From Desmodus rotundus (Eukaryota > Chordata > Mammalia > Chiroptera > Phyllostomidae), in the NCBI RefSeq assembly GCF_022682495.2, contig NC_071389.1:103643951-103707950 (forward strand): a stretch of 64,000 nt of DNA, written 5' to 3'. The translations under genes were made by a program, and so were the position numbers. Below are positions 50,044 through 63,996 of the stretch, piece by piece (position 1 is the stretch's first letter; each line of letters starts with the position of its first letter). The notes beneath the pieces were generated by a model. That model was given only the letters and a program-made list of their open reading frames with translations. It was not told the origin of the DNA and made no database searches.

Positions 50044-52221
50044 TTTCTCTAACTAAATAACAGTATTTTTGGGTTTTACCCCTTAGTCATATTTAGATTA
50101 GTTCGTTGAATTTCAATTATTCCATTTTGATGTTTTCTTAGGAATAGACTATTTTTAATGTGTTTTCCAACAGTAAGTACTTTTTTGTTTCTGGGTATAT
50201 CATACTATAAAATGATGCTACTAACAAAATGTTACGAATTTAGAAGTTGGTGTTCAGAACAGCCTGACTGCATCAGTCTGGGTCTAAGAGTATAAACACC
50301 TAGAGTGGTGCCTCCATGTGTATTTTTCTGCGTTTTTCTTTACTTAGAAGCTAGATATACAGGAGCAAAGCTCCAAATCAGTCCCTTTGGTCCCCTGCCT
50401 CATAACCAACTGGATTAGAGAACATTGTTCCTGACATCCGGGCAGTTTAAACAGATTCACGAATATAGGCCTTTTGAGAAAAACGAACCAAAGAGAAGCT
50501 AAGATTCAATCTTTAAGAACAGAACCAGAGAGAGAGCCACAGACTACGTGGGTCCACTGTGGGAGGTCACATTGAGTGAGGACAGGTATAAATCCTAACA
50601 GCATATTTTCTGTTATAGTGAAAAGAACAGTTAGCTCTTTCAGGAACATTAGACTAGGTGCTTTATTTATCCTGTCAGGGCTTCATTTTCTTTATCTGTG
50701 AAATGAAGGCATTGCCTTGATTTCCGATTCTCAAGTTTCAAATTAAGCATGGTTGGTATTATACTTAGAGACTTAGTATATTTTACAGATTTATGTTGAA
50801 TCCTTAGATTTATTTAGAAGTACATTTTTCTGGAGAGGGGGACTATCTTTCCTAAAATATCCTTAATACTTTACAGGTGCTATTCAGATAGCTCCTAAGA
50901 AGTAAACTCTTGCAAATTTATTAAACCAAAACTTAACAAATTTTTGTTACGTATTTAAACAGACCTTCTGTTCTAAAGCACATAGTTATGGGCAGTAAAC
51001 AAGATGTACACTGTTGTTTGAACATACAAAAAATATATTCATGATAGTTTACAAAAGGGAAGATTATGAACAATCAGAAATACCCTAAAAGGCTATTGTT
51101 GGCTAAAGTAGGTTTCATGGATTTACTCTACCACCCGTGATTATATAAAACATTAGATTCCTGTAATCTTGCTGACAATGCTGCTTTCAGCTCTGTTAGA
51201 AATGGTCAGTGGAGCAATTTCTGATTATTTTAAAGCTTCTATTTTGATGGCATCAGTCCTTATCTCTGGCTTTCAGATCAATTCAAGACAAGAGTAGTTA
51301 AATATAGCACCCGAAGGGATTAAAGATAATTAACTACATTAAGTTGAGGTGAGTAATTCAACTTCCGGGTGATGTTACGTGGATGGAACATACATGGTCC
51401 AATATATTTTTGCTATTTTTAAAAAAACGTATCCACTGAGGATTTGTTTTTTCATAGCAATTGCTTTTGAAAATAGAATCTCAAATATTTTTAAGTCACG
51501 GGTATGGTGCTTTAAACCCTCATAAGCAAGGTTAAACCTTTGCATACATATTTGTAGTTCTGAACTGAGGTCAGCAGATGGCAGTAGTACACAACACAAT
51601 TGCTTTTTTTCTTGGTTTATGCTCTTATAAGTATACTGTAATTATCAGAAACCCTTGAGAGTTTTAGAATTCAAAATTTTCCCAGTTTTGAAAATAAATT
51701 TCATAATACCCACAATGGGGCCTGGGACAGCACCCCATAGTCAAGTCATTTTTGTAGTAGGAAATCAGGTATTAGTAACTGAGTTAAACTGTATGGCTAT
51801 AGGTCAGTTTTTGTCACAAACAGGAAAAACTAGATGGTCAGACTTTTTTTTTTAATCTCAAAATTGCTGATAAGGAATTGCAGACCTGTAATTTGTGGGG
51901 TGGGGGGACACCAAACAACTAACGTCAGATCTAGTATTTTCCTTTTAATAAAACACCTAATTTTTTTTCTCTCATTGCTTAGTTTTGGTAGAGGTAACTC
52001 AAGGCTTTCTGTAAAATTTACATATTTGAAAGAAAAATTCAAGGAATGCTTAGAACAGACATAATTTAAACGGCAGCTCTAGAAACATTATTGAATTCTG
52101 AAACACAACTGCTTTCCATTTTATCTCTATTAGCATAATTATTCTGTGTAAATACCATAACACATTTATGACTAGCTGCAGTCATGCCATGGAGCTGAAA
52201 CTGGAAAACATGGTATTTGGC
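50044..52221. other. Intergenic DNA downstream of ZMYM2
   Basis: Nothing firm. A short MIR-like piece (cttcattttctttatctgtg, 50684-50703) is the only repeat hint. Confidence 0.45.
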
Positions 52222-52891
52222 TGCCTGTCACTTGCCAGAACCAATAATCAGAGACAAGGGTAGTATCTTTATTGGGTGCTTTATGGCCTGCGATCTGAGA
52301 AGAGGGTGAGTTATGCGCCTTCGAAAACCGTCTCAACATTTCATCTCAAGCTGACCTTTTATAAGGAGAAGAAAGGGTAGGTAAGAGGTTTGGGGAAAAG
52401 GTTAATTGGGTGAGAGTTGGATTGTACCATGATACCATCTGCATCCACTTACAAACCCAGCCCCCTGGGACACAAACTTTGAGTTGCTTGGACCTCCTGG
52501 AATCATGCTTTCCAGTTCTGGAATAATGGCTTTCCACATGCAGTAATCATTTAAGCCTATCAGCTAAGGCTAAAATCTTTAACTCTTGAGTTCTTTATCA
52601 GAGCCAGTCATTTACTCATTTAACAAACCAGTGAATGATTCTTCCAGGCACACTAAGCCAGGTGCTGGTTACATAAGAGGATTGATGGTGCAGCCCTTCT
52701 TGGAAAGACTTAATCTTTTGGGGAGATGGGACCTCAGAGTAGGGTAGGGACTTTGGCCTTGTTGCACACAGTCACTTGCATAATAAAGAAGCCGGTAAGT
52801 CAATTTATCAAGGCTCACTTGGGAGCCCAACTCTAACTCCACTGCAGTTCAGGTTGTTACGCTGATCTGCCTCCCATTCTGGGGTGTCAAC
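52222..52891 (-). repeat. LTR of a class I endogenous retrovirus (antisense)
   Basis: On the minus strand the segment starts TGTTGACACCCC (52891) and ends gacaggCA (52222), the TG...CA ends expected of an LTR. A TATA-like ccttataaaa lies at about 52357-52366 and an AATAAA signal at 52268-52273, in the right order and spacing for U3-R-U5. It lies on the 3' side of the antisense pol remnant at 56-58 kb. I found no target duplication. Confidence 0.65.
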
Positions 52892-52899
52892 ATAAGAAA

Positions 52900-53330
52900 C
52901 ATCCAAACTTGTCAGAATTTTTATGAGGTTATTTGAGCCAAACTGGTGACAACTGCTGGGAAGCAAAACCTCAATGGACTGAGGAAATGCTCTGGAAAAT
53001 GGCAGTTTTGCCTCTTATTTTGTACACTACAATCAAAAGAAGAGGCATAAGGGCATTGCATATAATCCATTGGTCTTTTATGTGGGTGGGTACAGGATAG
53101 TTAACAGTGAATTAACATGGTAATAACAGTGACAGGAATTTGTTTTTTCTCTATAAAGACTGAGTTTTGTCGGGAGATTCTAGCCTAGGGATGTGACTCT
53201 CTGCCATAAATTGCATTTTAAAACTTATTTCCAGACCATTACATGTGGTTACTTTAGGTCTCTCAAGTTTGTAAGGCTGCCAATGCAAGCCTTCCCTGAG
53301 CTTGTCAGGTTTAGTATGTGGCTCCTTTTT
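52900..53330 (-). repeat. Possible second LTR
   Basis: Directly beside the first LTR. On the minus strand, an acataaaagacc motif and a U5-like ttggctcaaataacctcata near the 3' end suggest another, unrelated solo LTR. The edges are not defined. Confidence 0.35.
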
Positions 53331-54114
53331 GTCTACATGTCCCTCTGTTCATCCTAAGTCATTCCAAAGGATGCATTAATGACCATCCTTTTGGTTCGAT
53401 AAACAAGGTCTCATGATGCTGCGAAGTCTTATTCCTAAGAGAAGTGTCAGTGTGAGCATTTGTCTTGCTGAAGGATGGACCATTGGGGATGGGGAAGGAT
53501 TGTAACCTTGGGTGCAAGTCTTAGGCCAATTTTTTTTTTTTCCTCTAAAGTGAAAGGTAAATAGGAGGCAACTAGCTCCTATGGGCATTTATTAAGAAAA
53601 ACATTTCTAACCTACCATCTATCACAATCCAGGTTTTGTTGCCTACCTCAGTTTTCTATATTTTGCATTTAGTATAACATTCACTTATAGTTTGAGGGTA
53701 TGCCATATGTCTTTTCAGTTTCCATAATCTGACCATGAGGCGGCTTTCTATTTACTATAGCCCATTTACTTCCCATTGAAAATACTCATGTACTATTATT
53801 AATTTGACTTCTGATAGTTGTACAATTGAAAGCTGTAACCTTAAGGTTTAATCAGGGCTGAAAGTTGTAAGAACATGATGCTTTAAATTACAATTACCAT
53901 CTAAAAAATTCCAGAGGCCCCAAGGACCATAAGAGTTTTATAAGTAAGTTTTCTGTGTGTCAGTTGAAGTTACAGGTGGCCGTGTTTTTAGAGTTACTTC
54001 GGTTTCTGTCAGGATAGTTAGTAGTCTTTGTTAAGTTAGGGGGTAAGCACACTCAGGACAAAGTACCTCCTTTTAACTTATAAACACATCTTCCTTTTGC
54101 AATAGCATTCTTCC
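53331..54114. other. Intergenic, possible retroviral remainder
   Basis: May be env or noncoding sequence of the antisense endogenous retrovirus, given its position between LTR and pol, but no motif is convincing. Confidence 0.3.
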
Positions 54115-55510
<1,396 letters not shown>

Positions 55511-55989
55511 AAACAAATCATAAAAAGTATTAATGATAATAGAAAGGTTTTTTTATATACCTTCAGCAATCAACATTTGGGCTCTATACGCAGAGTTTGA
55601 GAAAAATCTATAAAGAACAAGTATAGTTAATGTTAGATAAAGACAAGGAAAGTTTAGTATTTGTAGGTATGGAGGTCTCGGTGATGTTTTGGGATAGCTG
55701 TCTCGGATCTGTGGCTTCTCATTCTCGGGAAGTCTTTGATCTCAGCTGTAGGTGGAGGCAAGTATCAGATAGGAGCAGATGGCCCGTTTGTGGTTAGGCA
55801 CCTGATAATGTGCCTCCTAACAATCTTGGAGAGTGAGTCTTTTAATTAATGTCTTTTCCAATGGTTGTAAATTGCAGGCTTTTAATCATTGTCTCTTGGA
55901 AGCACACTGAAGTGTTACTAATTTATTAGTTTTTATAAGCTGGTTAATGAGCCTTGATAATAATGCAGAATGTCTCCTTTTAGTAAAGT

Positions 55990-57955
55990 TGATTCGTATG
56001 TCCCTTCATCTAGATTCGTAAGGTGGCTGGTGACTGTGTTTACCATAGATCTCAGGTTGATGAGCACTATAAGGAGAGGTTTTGGCCAAGGGAGATTAAA
56101 AGCTTCTGAAAATTTATCTTACTAGGTTTTAATTGTACCATTTGTCTATTCTACAATCTAGAGAACTAGGGGTGATAGGCACAATGAAAATACTGTAGAA
56201 TAGGCCAAATACTACAAATGGGTTGCATTGTTTGTCTAGTAAAATGAGTCTCATGGTCATTAACTCAGAGGGAATTCCCTAACTGGGAATTAATTAACTA
56301 TACATATATTTTTAAATAATTTACCTGTCATTAAAGCTGTTGCTTTCCTGCAAGGGAATGCATCAACCCATACAAAATCATAACTAGTACATTTTTTGTA
56401 TTCTTGAGATAGTGGCACCTGGATAAAATCCAATTACCATACCTCAAATGGATCTAAAGGAAGTGGGAAATGTCTTTGGGACCCATGGAATGATTTCTCA
56501 GGGTTATATTTGTTCACATAGAACATCTGTTATACACTTAGTGAGCAGTAATATTGTTTATTCCATGAGAACATCTTTTAGAATGCCAATGTTTTAGCCT
56601 CATGTACATGTTAAAGCAGAAGTAATTAAGTCCCTATAGGTAAAATTGGTTTCTGATTGGGTCCAAGCCATATCTGTTTGCCGGGAACAAAGGCTCCCCC
56701 TTTTGTTGGGATACTGTCTTTTCCTCTTCAGCCATCCATTAGAACTATGAAAGAATCTTTTATTGATTTAATTGGAAGCAAAGACCATTCTAAGGTGTGG
56801 GAAATTTGGCTGTTTAATGCAGCCTGTCTGGCTGCAGCATCAACTAAATAATTTCCTTTTGCTTCCATGGCGGCTTTAGAGAGCCCTGGAATTTTGATAA
56901 TTGCCATTTTTTTCAATTTTTGGATGACATCTCATCATTTTGGAGTCTACTATCCATTCTTTATGGCTGGCCCTGAGAAAATTAAGAAGCCTTGCTGCTT
57001 CAACAACATTCTAAAGTTGGGAGCTACACCAGAGGCATAGCTATTATCATTGTAAATGTTGGCAATTTGATCTTTGGCTAAGTCTGAGTTAAAAAAATTA
57101 GGCTTGGGCAGATCTTATTCAGGTAAATAAAAACTTCCAGTTATGTCCACCATGGAAGTTATTGCATATTCAGCTTGGTAACTTTCCTGTTTATCTTTCA
57201 AAGATCCATCTGTAAACCAAACTAAGTTAGCATTGTCAAGGAGTTTCCTATAAACCATTCCTAGGAACCAGAAAGTGTTCAGTATGCAAAATGCAGTCAT
57301 GGATGTCTTTATCCTGTAAAGAAAGTAGCATAGTTGCTGGGTTAAGATTGTTATATCAAATTCAAGTAAGATTAGGTTCAGAAGGGAAGAGCCAGTAGAC
57401 TGACAGGAGTGTTGAATGTGATAAGAATTCAGTGGAGAGTCAACAGAATGAGGGACATAAAAAAAGGAGAGCCGGTAACTATCTGCTTGCTTACACAACG
57501 TGTCTACAGCAGAGATGGCTGTCATGCAGGGAATGAGCTGACTATATAATAACCTATACGTCTATGATGATCACTGAGTTAAAACTTCTAAAAGTATTTT
57601 CTTTATTTTGATGTATAAATGTTAGAAAATTTATAATTAAGGTGTCCCAGAGTGGAACCTTTAGATAACTCTTCAGAGATTTTATAGTTTGTTGTCCTCT
57701 GTTTTACTGAATTGGATCAGGTCAATTTGATTTTAATAAGACATACAGAGTCTGGACCATAAATAAAAGTTTGGAATCCAATTGCCACAATATCCAGTCA
57801 AACCATGAATCCTCTAAGCTGCGTTCTTGCTTTTGGAAGAGGAAAAGATAGGATTCCTGTCAATTTTTCAGTGTTAATTAGGAGCCCATCTTCAGATATT
57901 AGGTAACCAAAGTATTTTTTACCTGGGTTCAACAAAAGCAGGGCTTGTCCTTTGA
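55990..57955 (-). pseudogene. Endogenous retrovirus pol remnant, class I (gammaretrovirus-like)
   Basis: Read on the minus strand, decaying pol segments appear in the expected order: end of reverse transcriptase/connection at about 57920-57820, RNase H at about 57240-56750 (motif WFTDGS near 57220-57200), and integrase zinc-binding and core regions at about 56620-56080. Stops and frameshifts are many, and no gag was found. The 5' end abuts an L2-type fragment at 57955. The element is ancient and cannot make a protein. No protein is reconstructed here. Confidence 0.8.
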
Positions 57956-58690
57956 TACCCCGTGTCCCATCATTTCACTAACTGCACTTATGAATGTCAC
58001 CCATGACCTTCATGCTGTTAACCCAGGGGTCAGTTCTTTTATTTATGTATCTACCTATTTATTTATCTATCTATTTTTAGAGAGATGGGAAGGAGGAAGA
58101 AAGAGGGAGAAACATCGATCAGTTGAGAAACACTGATGTGTGAGAGATACATCAATTGGTTGCCTCTCACCCACCCCCAACTGGGGACCTGGCCCCCCAA
58201 CCCAGGCATGTGCCCTGACCAGGAGTTGAACCAGTGACCCTTTGGTTCACAGGCTGGCACTCAATCCACTGAACCACACCAGCCAGGGCAAGTGGTCAAT
58301 TCTTAGTTATCATATCACTTAGCGTATCAGCAGCATTTAACTGCAGATTAATTTATCCACTGTGAAGTGCCTTTTAAACTTAGTTTACAGTATTCTACAT
58401 TCCCCAGATTTTTCTTCTATTTCATACAGCTTCGCTGCTTTGTGGGTGTTTTTTTTTTTCTTTTCTATTATTCTTTAACCTTCTGACCTCTTAAAGTTGA
58501 GGTGCCAGAGCTCAATTCGTAGGCCTCTTGTATCTGACTTAGTCCTTTATGTTTTTCTTGTGCTCTCATTGACTTTCAATGCCATTGATATGCTGAAAAG
58601 TCCATTGCATATGTGAATTATGTCTCCAACCTGGGGAATTAATGAGTGACTATCTTGTGCTTTAACTGCATTATCTCAGTACAACTACCC
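57955..58690 (+). mobile_element. L2-type LINE reverse-transcriptase fragment, split by a Ves SINE
   Basis: On the + strand, atgaatgtcacccatgacct at about 57990, tatcagcagcatttaactgc at 58325 and gaggtgccagagctcaattc at 58500 follow the order of the L2 reverse transcriptase region. The Ves SINE at 58040-58290 interrupts it. Confidence 0.65.
58040..58290 (-). mobile_element. Ves SINE
   Basis: Antisense copy with a TATC-rich tail at left and ending ccacaccagccagggc. Flanks ggtcagttctt and ggtcaattctt are the target duplication with one change. Confidence 0.93.
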
Positions 58691-58692
58691 TC

Positions 58693-58905
58693 TAAGCCAG
58701 GGGTCAGAAAACTTGGTAAAAAGCCAGATAGTAATCATTATAGGCTTTGCTGGGGGGCTCTTAAGGTTTTGTTCCATGTTTTTCTTTGAGGGTTTTTTTT
58801 TTGCAATCTTTAAAAATGTAAAAGCTATTCTTAGTTTATAGACCATACAAAAAGAGGATGTGGGCCACATCTGGCCTGAGTTGTCGTGTGTTGAACCTTG
58901 CTATA
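58693..58905 (+). mobile_element. hAT-Charlie-type fragment
   Basis: Starts aagccaggggtcagaaaact, with gccagatagtaatcattata inside and gtgggccacatctggcctg near the end. Confidence 0.65.
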
Positions 58906-58914
58906 AACTATTAC

Positions 58915-59060
58915 AGGGTTTTTGTATTACCATTTTATAGACGGAGAAACAGGTACAAAGAGGCTAAATAACTAGCGCATGGTCACCAGCCATTATGTGA
59001 TGAAACTAGTGTCCCAGTAGGCATCTGGACTCCAGAAACTTCTTAATCACTGCATGATAG
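58915..59060 (-). repeat. MIR fragment
   Basis: The motif order accattttatagacggagaa, caaagaggctaaataactag fits antisense MIR. Confidence 0.6.
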
Positions 59061-59599
59061 TGTCTAGAAAGTTAAACCTGTGTCTGCGAAGAGATAAACT
59101 AACAAAGAGCTAGTGGTTTATGCCCAGAACCTCCAAAAGTCTCAGAAGTTGGCGGCACTAGATACTTTGAAAATAGGGCATAGTAGATTGTTTAAAAGTC
59201 TATGTATGAACAAAGCCATTTAGCCATTCCAGAATCCTGTCCCCAACCTATGCTGGCCTTTCCCACACCTGTAGGAATCTTGAGGCTTAGGCAAGGCTGA
59301 GTGAGACAGAGGGGCCTAAGAATCACATACCACACATGATGGAGGCAGGAAGGAAAGGCTATTCTGTAAACAGAAGGATGGAAAGAGCCCTGATCCTTGG
59401 ATTCCAAGATGCTTGAGGCTCTGCTTCTATACAACCTGTCAGAAGACCTAAGTACCCCTCTCTGGGGAAACAGATCAGTCAAGACCAAGGGCAGAGGTGC
59501 CTGCAATTGCTAACATCACCATCTGCACAGTGAACTTACACTGAACTTCAACAGTCAGGAAAACACTCATTCCACAGAACTCTTCAGGTGCTTTCTTGC
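59061..59599. other. Intergenic, nothing recognised
   Basis: A 104-codon antisense open frame (59192-59506) has no family resemblance. Confidence 0.45.
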
Positions 59600-60430
59600 T
59601 CGAGTAAGAATAGACTAGACATTTCAGGAAAGCTTTCAACATGAAAGGTGGAGATCAAAACAAAAGGGAAGGTGGAAGCAAAAGCTACAATACAGGAAGC
59701 AAAAGAAAACTAAAAATACAAAAGCTGTTTGGAGAAAAATAGACATACTGGGAGCAATCAGATTATGAAAAATATTAAACAAGAAAGATTGAAAAATAAA
59801 ATATTGAGTAGAAAGACTGGATATCAGGTTGAGAAAATGTGCATAAAGTCAAGCAAAAAGATGAAAAGGAGGAAAGTATGAGAAGGAAAAGAGAAGGAAA
59901 TTTGAGGTTCAATCTAGGAGGTCCAACCTCCAACAGTAAGTTTTAGAAAGAGAGCAGAGAAAGTGCAGGGGAGAGAAATGGCAGGAATATAACACAGGAA
60001 ACTTCCCAGACCTGGAGAACAGGGCTGCCGGATCAAAAAAACACAGGTGCCCAGAGTAACTTATTTAAAAAGGCTCGTCATTGTTAAATTTCAGAAATCA
60101 GGATATGAGGGAAAGCTTCCAAAGGGTTCCATGGAGGACCAAAAAAATCACCTAGAAAAGATAAGGAATCAGAAGATCATCTATCTTTCTAAAAGCAATG
60201 CTGGAAGTTAGAAAAGAAAACATAATGCCTGTAAAGTTTTGGGAGACATGGTCTCCAGTATAGAATTCTAGGTGCAGTCAAAGGATCAGGTAGAGTAAGG
60301 ACATTTTTAGATATGCAAATTCTCAGAAAGCTTTCCTCTTAGATGCCTCCATTGAGAAGTTACTCTCTGCCAAAACGAGATTATAAATGAGGAAAGAGGA
60401 AGATATGGCTCTAGGAAATAGACATCCCAA
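59600..60430 (+). mobile_element. HAL1/L1M ORF1-type fragment
   Basis: A purine-rich sense-strand stretch with, in order, caatctaggaggtccaacct, ggaaacttcccagacctgga, tgttaaatttcagaaatcag, gcaatgctggaagttagaaa, gtatagaattctaggtgcag and aaacgagattataaatgagg. This is the order in the ORF1 region of old half-L1/L1M elements. Frames are broken. Sequence up to about 60900 may be its 3' part but is not clear. Confidence 0.7.
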
Positions 60431-61359
60431 CCAGATGAGAGGCGACATGGGGAGGCAAGGGGTTACAACAGCTGTGCCCTTAACTGTAGTGCACAGTTTG
60501 TCATTGCTTTGCCCCTCAGCTCTGCACACACTCCTCTTTGTCCTGCTTTGTGGTATTGGACCTGGACCCTAGAAGTATTTCCTTCATTCTTGTCACAAGG
60601 TCAAACCTTGTCAGTGGAGGGTACAGGAGGACACTGGAAGAGGATGGGGCTTCTCTTGGTTTTCAGGCTTTGATTTTCTTGTTTTTCTGGCAAATCAGCC
60701 AGCAGATTTCAGTGGCCAGCTTCCTAGTGAGTCACTGGCACCTCAGCTGTGGCTTTCTGGTCCAGCCTCAGCACCTCCTTGAAATTCTCTGCCCCCTGGC
60801 ATGCCACAAGCCACACTCTCTTTGCCTTGGGAAGGGGGCTCTCCCAAGCGGGCCCTTCGTGGGCACTCCTCTCCCATCCTAGACATAGTAACTTCTTCCT
60901 CTAGCTGATATTTCTGTATTCCTTAGAGTTCTCTATCCCTCCCTTTTTGTAGTCACTTTCTTAATTACTAGTTGATAATTTTTTTTTGTTAAATTTTCTT
61001 GGTTCCTATTACTGGACCCTGATGACGCACACGTATCATAAACATTACATCAAATGCACAATGGAGTTGTATCAGGACGGTAATAGAGGAGAGAAATCTC
61101 TGTGTGGATATACAAAGGTGTGTACAGTAGGAGAGGTAGCTATTCTATGGTGGACTTGGTGCATTACATTAAAAATGAAAACAATCCAATAAAATACGCT
61201 ACAAGAAATGTATGTTTAGATATATGGCTAGAACAACCAGAAGAAATAACTATATGATATGACAAGGGAGCAACAGGACAATCCAGAGAGGCACAAGAGC
61301 CTGCTGATTTTTGTTACATGCCTCTTAGTACTGCTTTATTTTAATTTAACTTAAGAGTG
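60431..61359. other. Intergenic, nothing firm
   Basis: A 114-codon open frame at 60538-60882 is probably noncoding. No repeat assigned. Confidence 0.4.
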
Positions 61360-62218
61360 TTGCTATTTTTTTTGATTGTGGTTAAAGTACAATAGTCTCC
61401 ATTTTTCTACCACCACTTTTCCCGCCCAAACCACTCCCACCTCCCACCCTCAATCCTACCCCCCTTTGGCTTTGTCCATGAGTCCTTTATACATGTTCCT
61501 TGATGGCCCTTCCCCTTCTTTCCCCCATTTTCCCTCTCCCTGCTGGTTACTGTCAATTTGTTCTTTATTTCTGTGTCTCTGGTTATATTTTGCTTGTCTT
61601 TCTTTTGTTTGTTATAGGTGAGATCATACAGTATTTGTCTTTTACCACCTGGCTTATTTCACTTAGCATAATGCTCTCCAGTTCCATCCATGCTGTCACA
61701 AAGGGTAAGAGATCCTTCCTTCTTTCTGCTGCATAGTATTCCATTGTGTAAATGTACCATAGTTTTTTGATCCATTCATTTATTGCTGGGCACTTAGATT
61801 GCTTCCAGCACTTGGCTATTGTAAATTGTGCTGCTATGAACATTGGGGTGCATAGGTTCTTTTGCACTGGTGTTTCAGGATTCGTAGGGTATAATCCCAG
61901 CAGTGGAATTGTTGGGTGAAAAGGCAGTTCTATTTTTAGTTTTTTGAGGAAATGCCATACTATTTTCCATAGTAGCTACACCAGTCTGCATTCCCACCAG
62001 CAGTGCACTAGGGTTCCCTTTTCCCACAACCTCGCCAGCATTATTGTTTATTGACTTGTTTATGGTGGCCATTCTGATTGGTATGAATTGGTATCTCATG
62101 GTGGATTTAATTTGCATCTCTCTGATGGCTAATGAGGCTGAGTATCCTTTCATGTCTTTGGGCCCTTTGTATGTCCTCCTTGGAGAAGTGTCTGTTCAGG
62201 TCCTTTGCCCATTTTTTA

Positions 62219-62429
62219 TTTTATTTATTTATTTTAAAGATTTTATTTATTTTTAGACAGAGGGTAAGGGAGGGAGATAGGGAAAGAAACATCAGTGTGT
62301 GGTTGTCTCTCATGCTCCCCCTACTGGGGACCTGGCCTGCAACCCAGGCATGTGCCCTCACTGGGAATGGAACTGGCAACCCTTTGATTCACAGGCTGGC
62401 CCTCAATCCACTGAGCTGACCAGCCAATA
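62219..62429 (-). mobile_element. Ves SINE inside L1
   Basis: Flanked by a 17-base perfect duplication, cctttgcccatttttta (62202-62218 and 62430-62446), cutting L1 ORF2. Confidence 0.94.
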
Positions 62430-63946
62430 CCTTTGCCCATTTTTTAATTGGATTGTTTGTCTTCCTGGTGTGGAGTCATGTGAGTTCTTTATATGTATTG
62501 GAGATCAAACTCTTGTCCAAGGTATCATTGGCAAATATATTTTCCCATATGATTGGTTCCCTTTTCATCTTACTGATGTTTTCTATAGCTGTGAAGCAGC
62601 TTTTTAATCTGATGAAGTCCCACTTGTTTGTTCTTTCCTTTATGTCCCTTGCTCTAGTGAACATATTGGTGAAAATATTGCTGCATGGAATATCTGAGAT
62701 TTTCCTGCCTATGTCCTCTAGGACTTTAATGTTGTTATGACTTACATTTAAGTCTTTTATCCATCTTAAGTTTATTTTTGTGTATGGTGTAAATTGGTGG
62801 TCAAGTTTTATTTTTTTTGCATGTAGCTGTCCATATCTCCCAACATCATTTGTTGAAGAGGCTATTTTACTCCATTTTATGCTTCTGCCCCCTTTGTCGA
62901 ATATTAATTGACCATAGAGACATGGGTTCATTTCTGGGCTCTCTATTCTGTTCCATTGGTCTATATGTCTGTTCTTATGCCAGTACCAGACTTTTTTGAT
63001 TACTGTGGCCTTGTAGTATAGTTTGATATCAGGTATCATGACCCCTCCTACTTACTTCTTTCTCAAAATTGCTGTGGCTATTTGGGGTCCTTTATGGTTC
63101 CATATACATTTTTGAAATGTTCTCTATCTGTGAAATATGTCATTGGTATTTTGATAGGTATTGTGTTGAATGTATAAATTGCTTTGTGCACTATGGACAT
63201 TTTGACGATGTTAATTCTTCCAATCCATGAACATGGTACATGCTTCCATTTATTTGTGTCTTCCTTAATTTCTTTCTTCAGCGTTGTGTAGTTTTCTATG
63301 TACAGGTCTTTTACCTCCTTGGTAAGGTTTATTCCTAAGTACTTTATTTTTTTGTTGCTATAGCAAATGGGATTTTTTTTTATTGTTTCTAATGCTGATC
63401 TTTCATTGTTGGTGTATAAAAATGCTTTTCATTTCTGAATATTGATTTGAACCCTAGTATTTGCCAAATGTGCTTATTAGATCAAGTAGTTTTTGGGTGG
63501 AGTCTATAGGGTTTTTATGTACACTATCATGTCATCTACAAACAGTGACAGTTTTATTTCCTCTTTTCTAGTTTAGATGCCTTTTATTTTTCTTTCTTGT
63601 CTGATCACTGTAGCTAGGACTTCCAATACTATATTGAATAGAAGTGGTAAAAGGATACATCCTTCTCTTATTCCTGATCTTAGTGGGAAAACTTTTAGTT
63701 TTTGCTGGTTGATTTTGATGCTGGCTATAAGTTTCTCATATGTGGCCTTTACCATGTTGAGGAATGCTCCCTCTACTCCCACTTTGCTGAGTGTTTTTAC
63801 CATAAATGGGTGCTGTACCTTATTAAATGCTTTTTCTGCATCTATTAATATGAGCATGTGATATTTGTCTTTTGTTTATGTGGAGTAATACCTTTATTGA
63901 TTTGCAAATATTGTACCACCCTTGCATCCCTGGGATGAATGCCACT

Positions 63947-63996
63947 TGACCTTTTTAATGCATTTAGTATATGACCTTTTTAATGCATTTAGTATG
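63947..63996. repeat. 25-base tandem duplication
   Basis: The unit tgacctttttaatgcattta plus gtata is repeated twice in tandem within the L1 ORF2 sequence. Confidence 0.85.

Noticed and set aside
62476..63039. 187-codon antisense open frame as a host gene
   Set aside because: It is part of L1 ORF2 and lies between other ORF2 segments in the same orientation.
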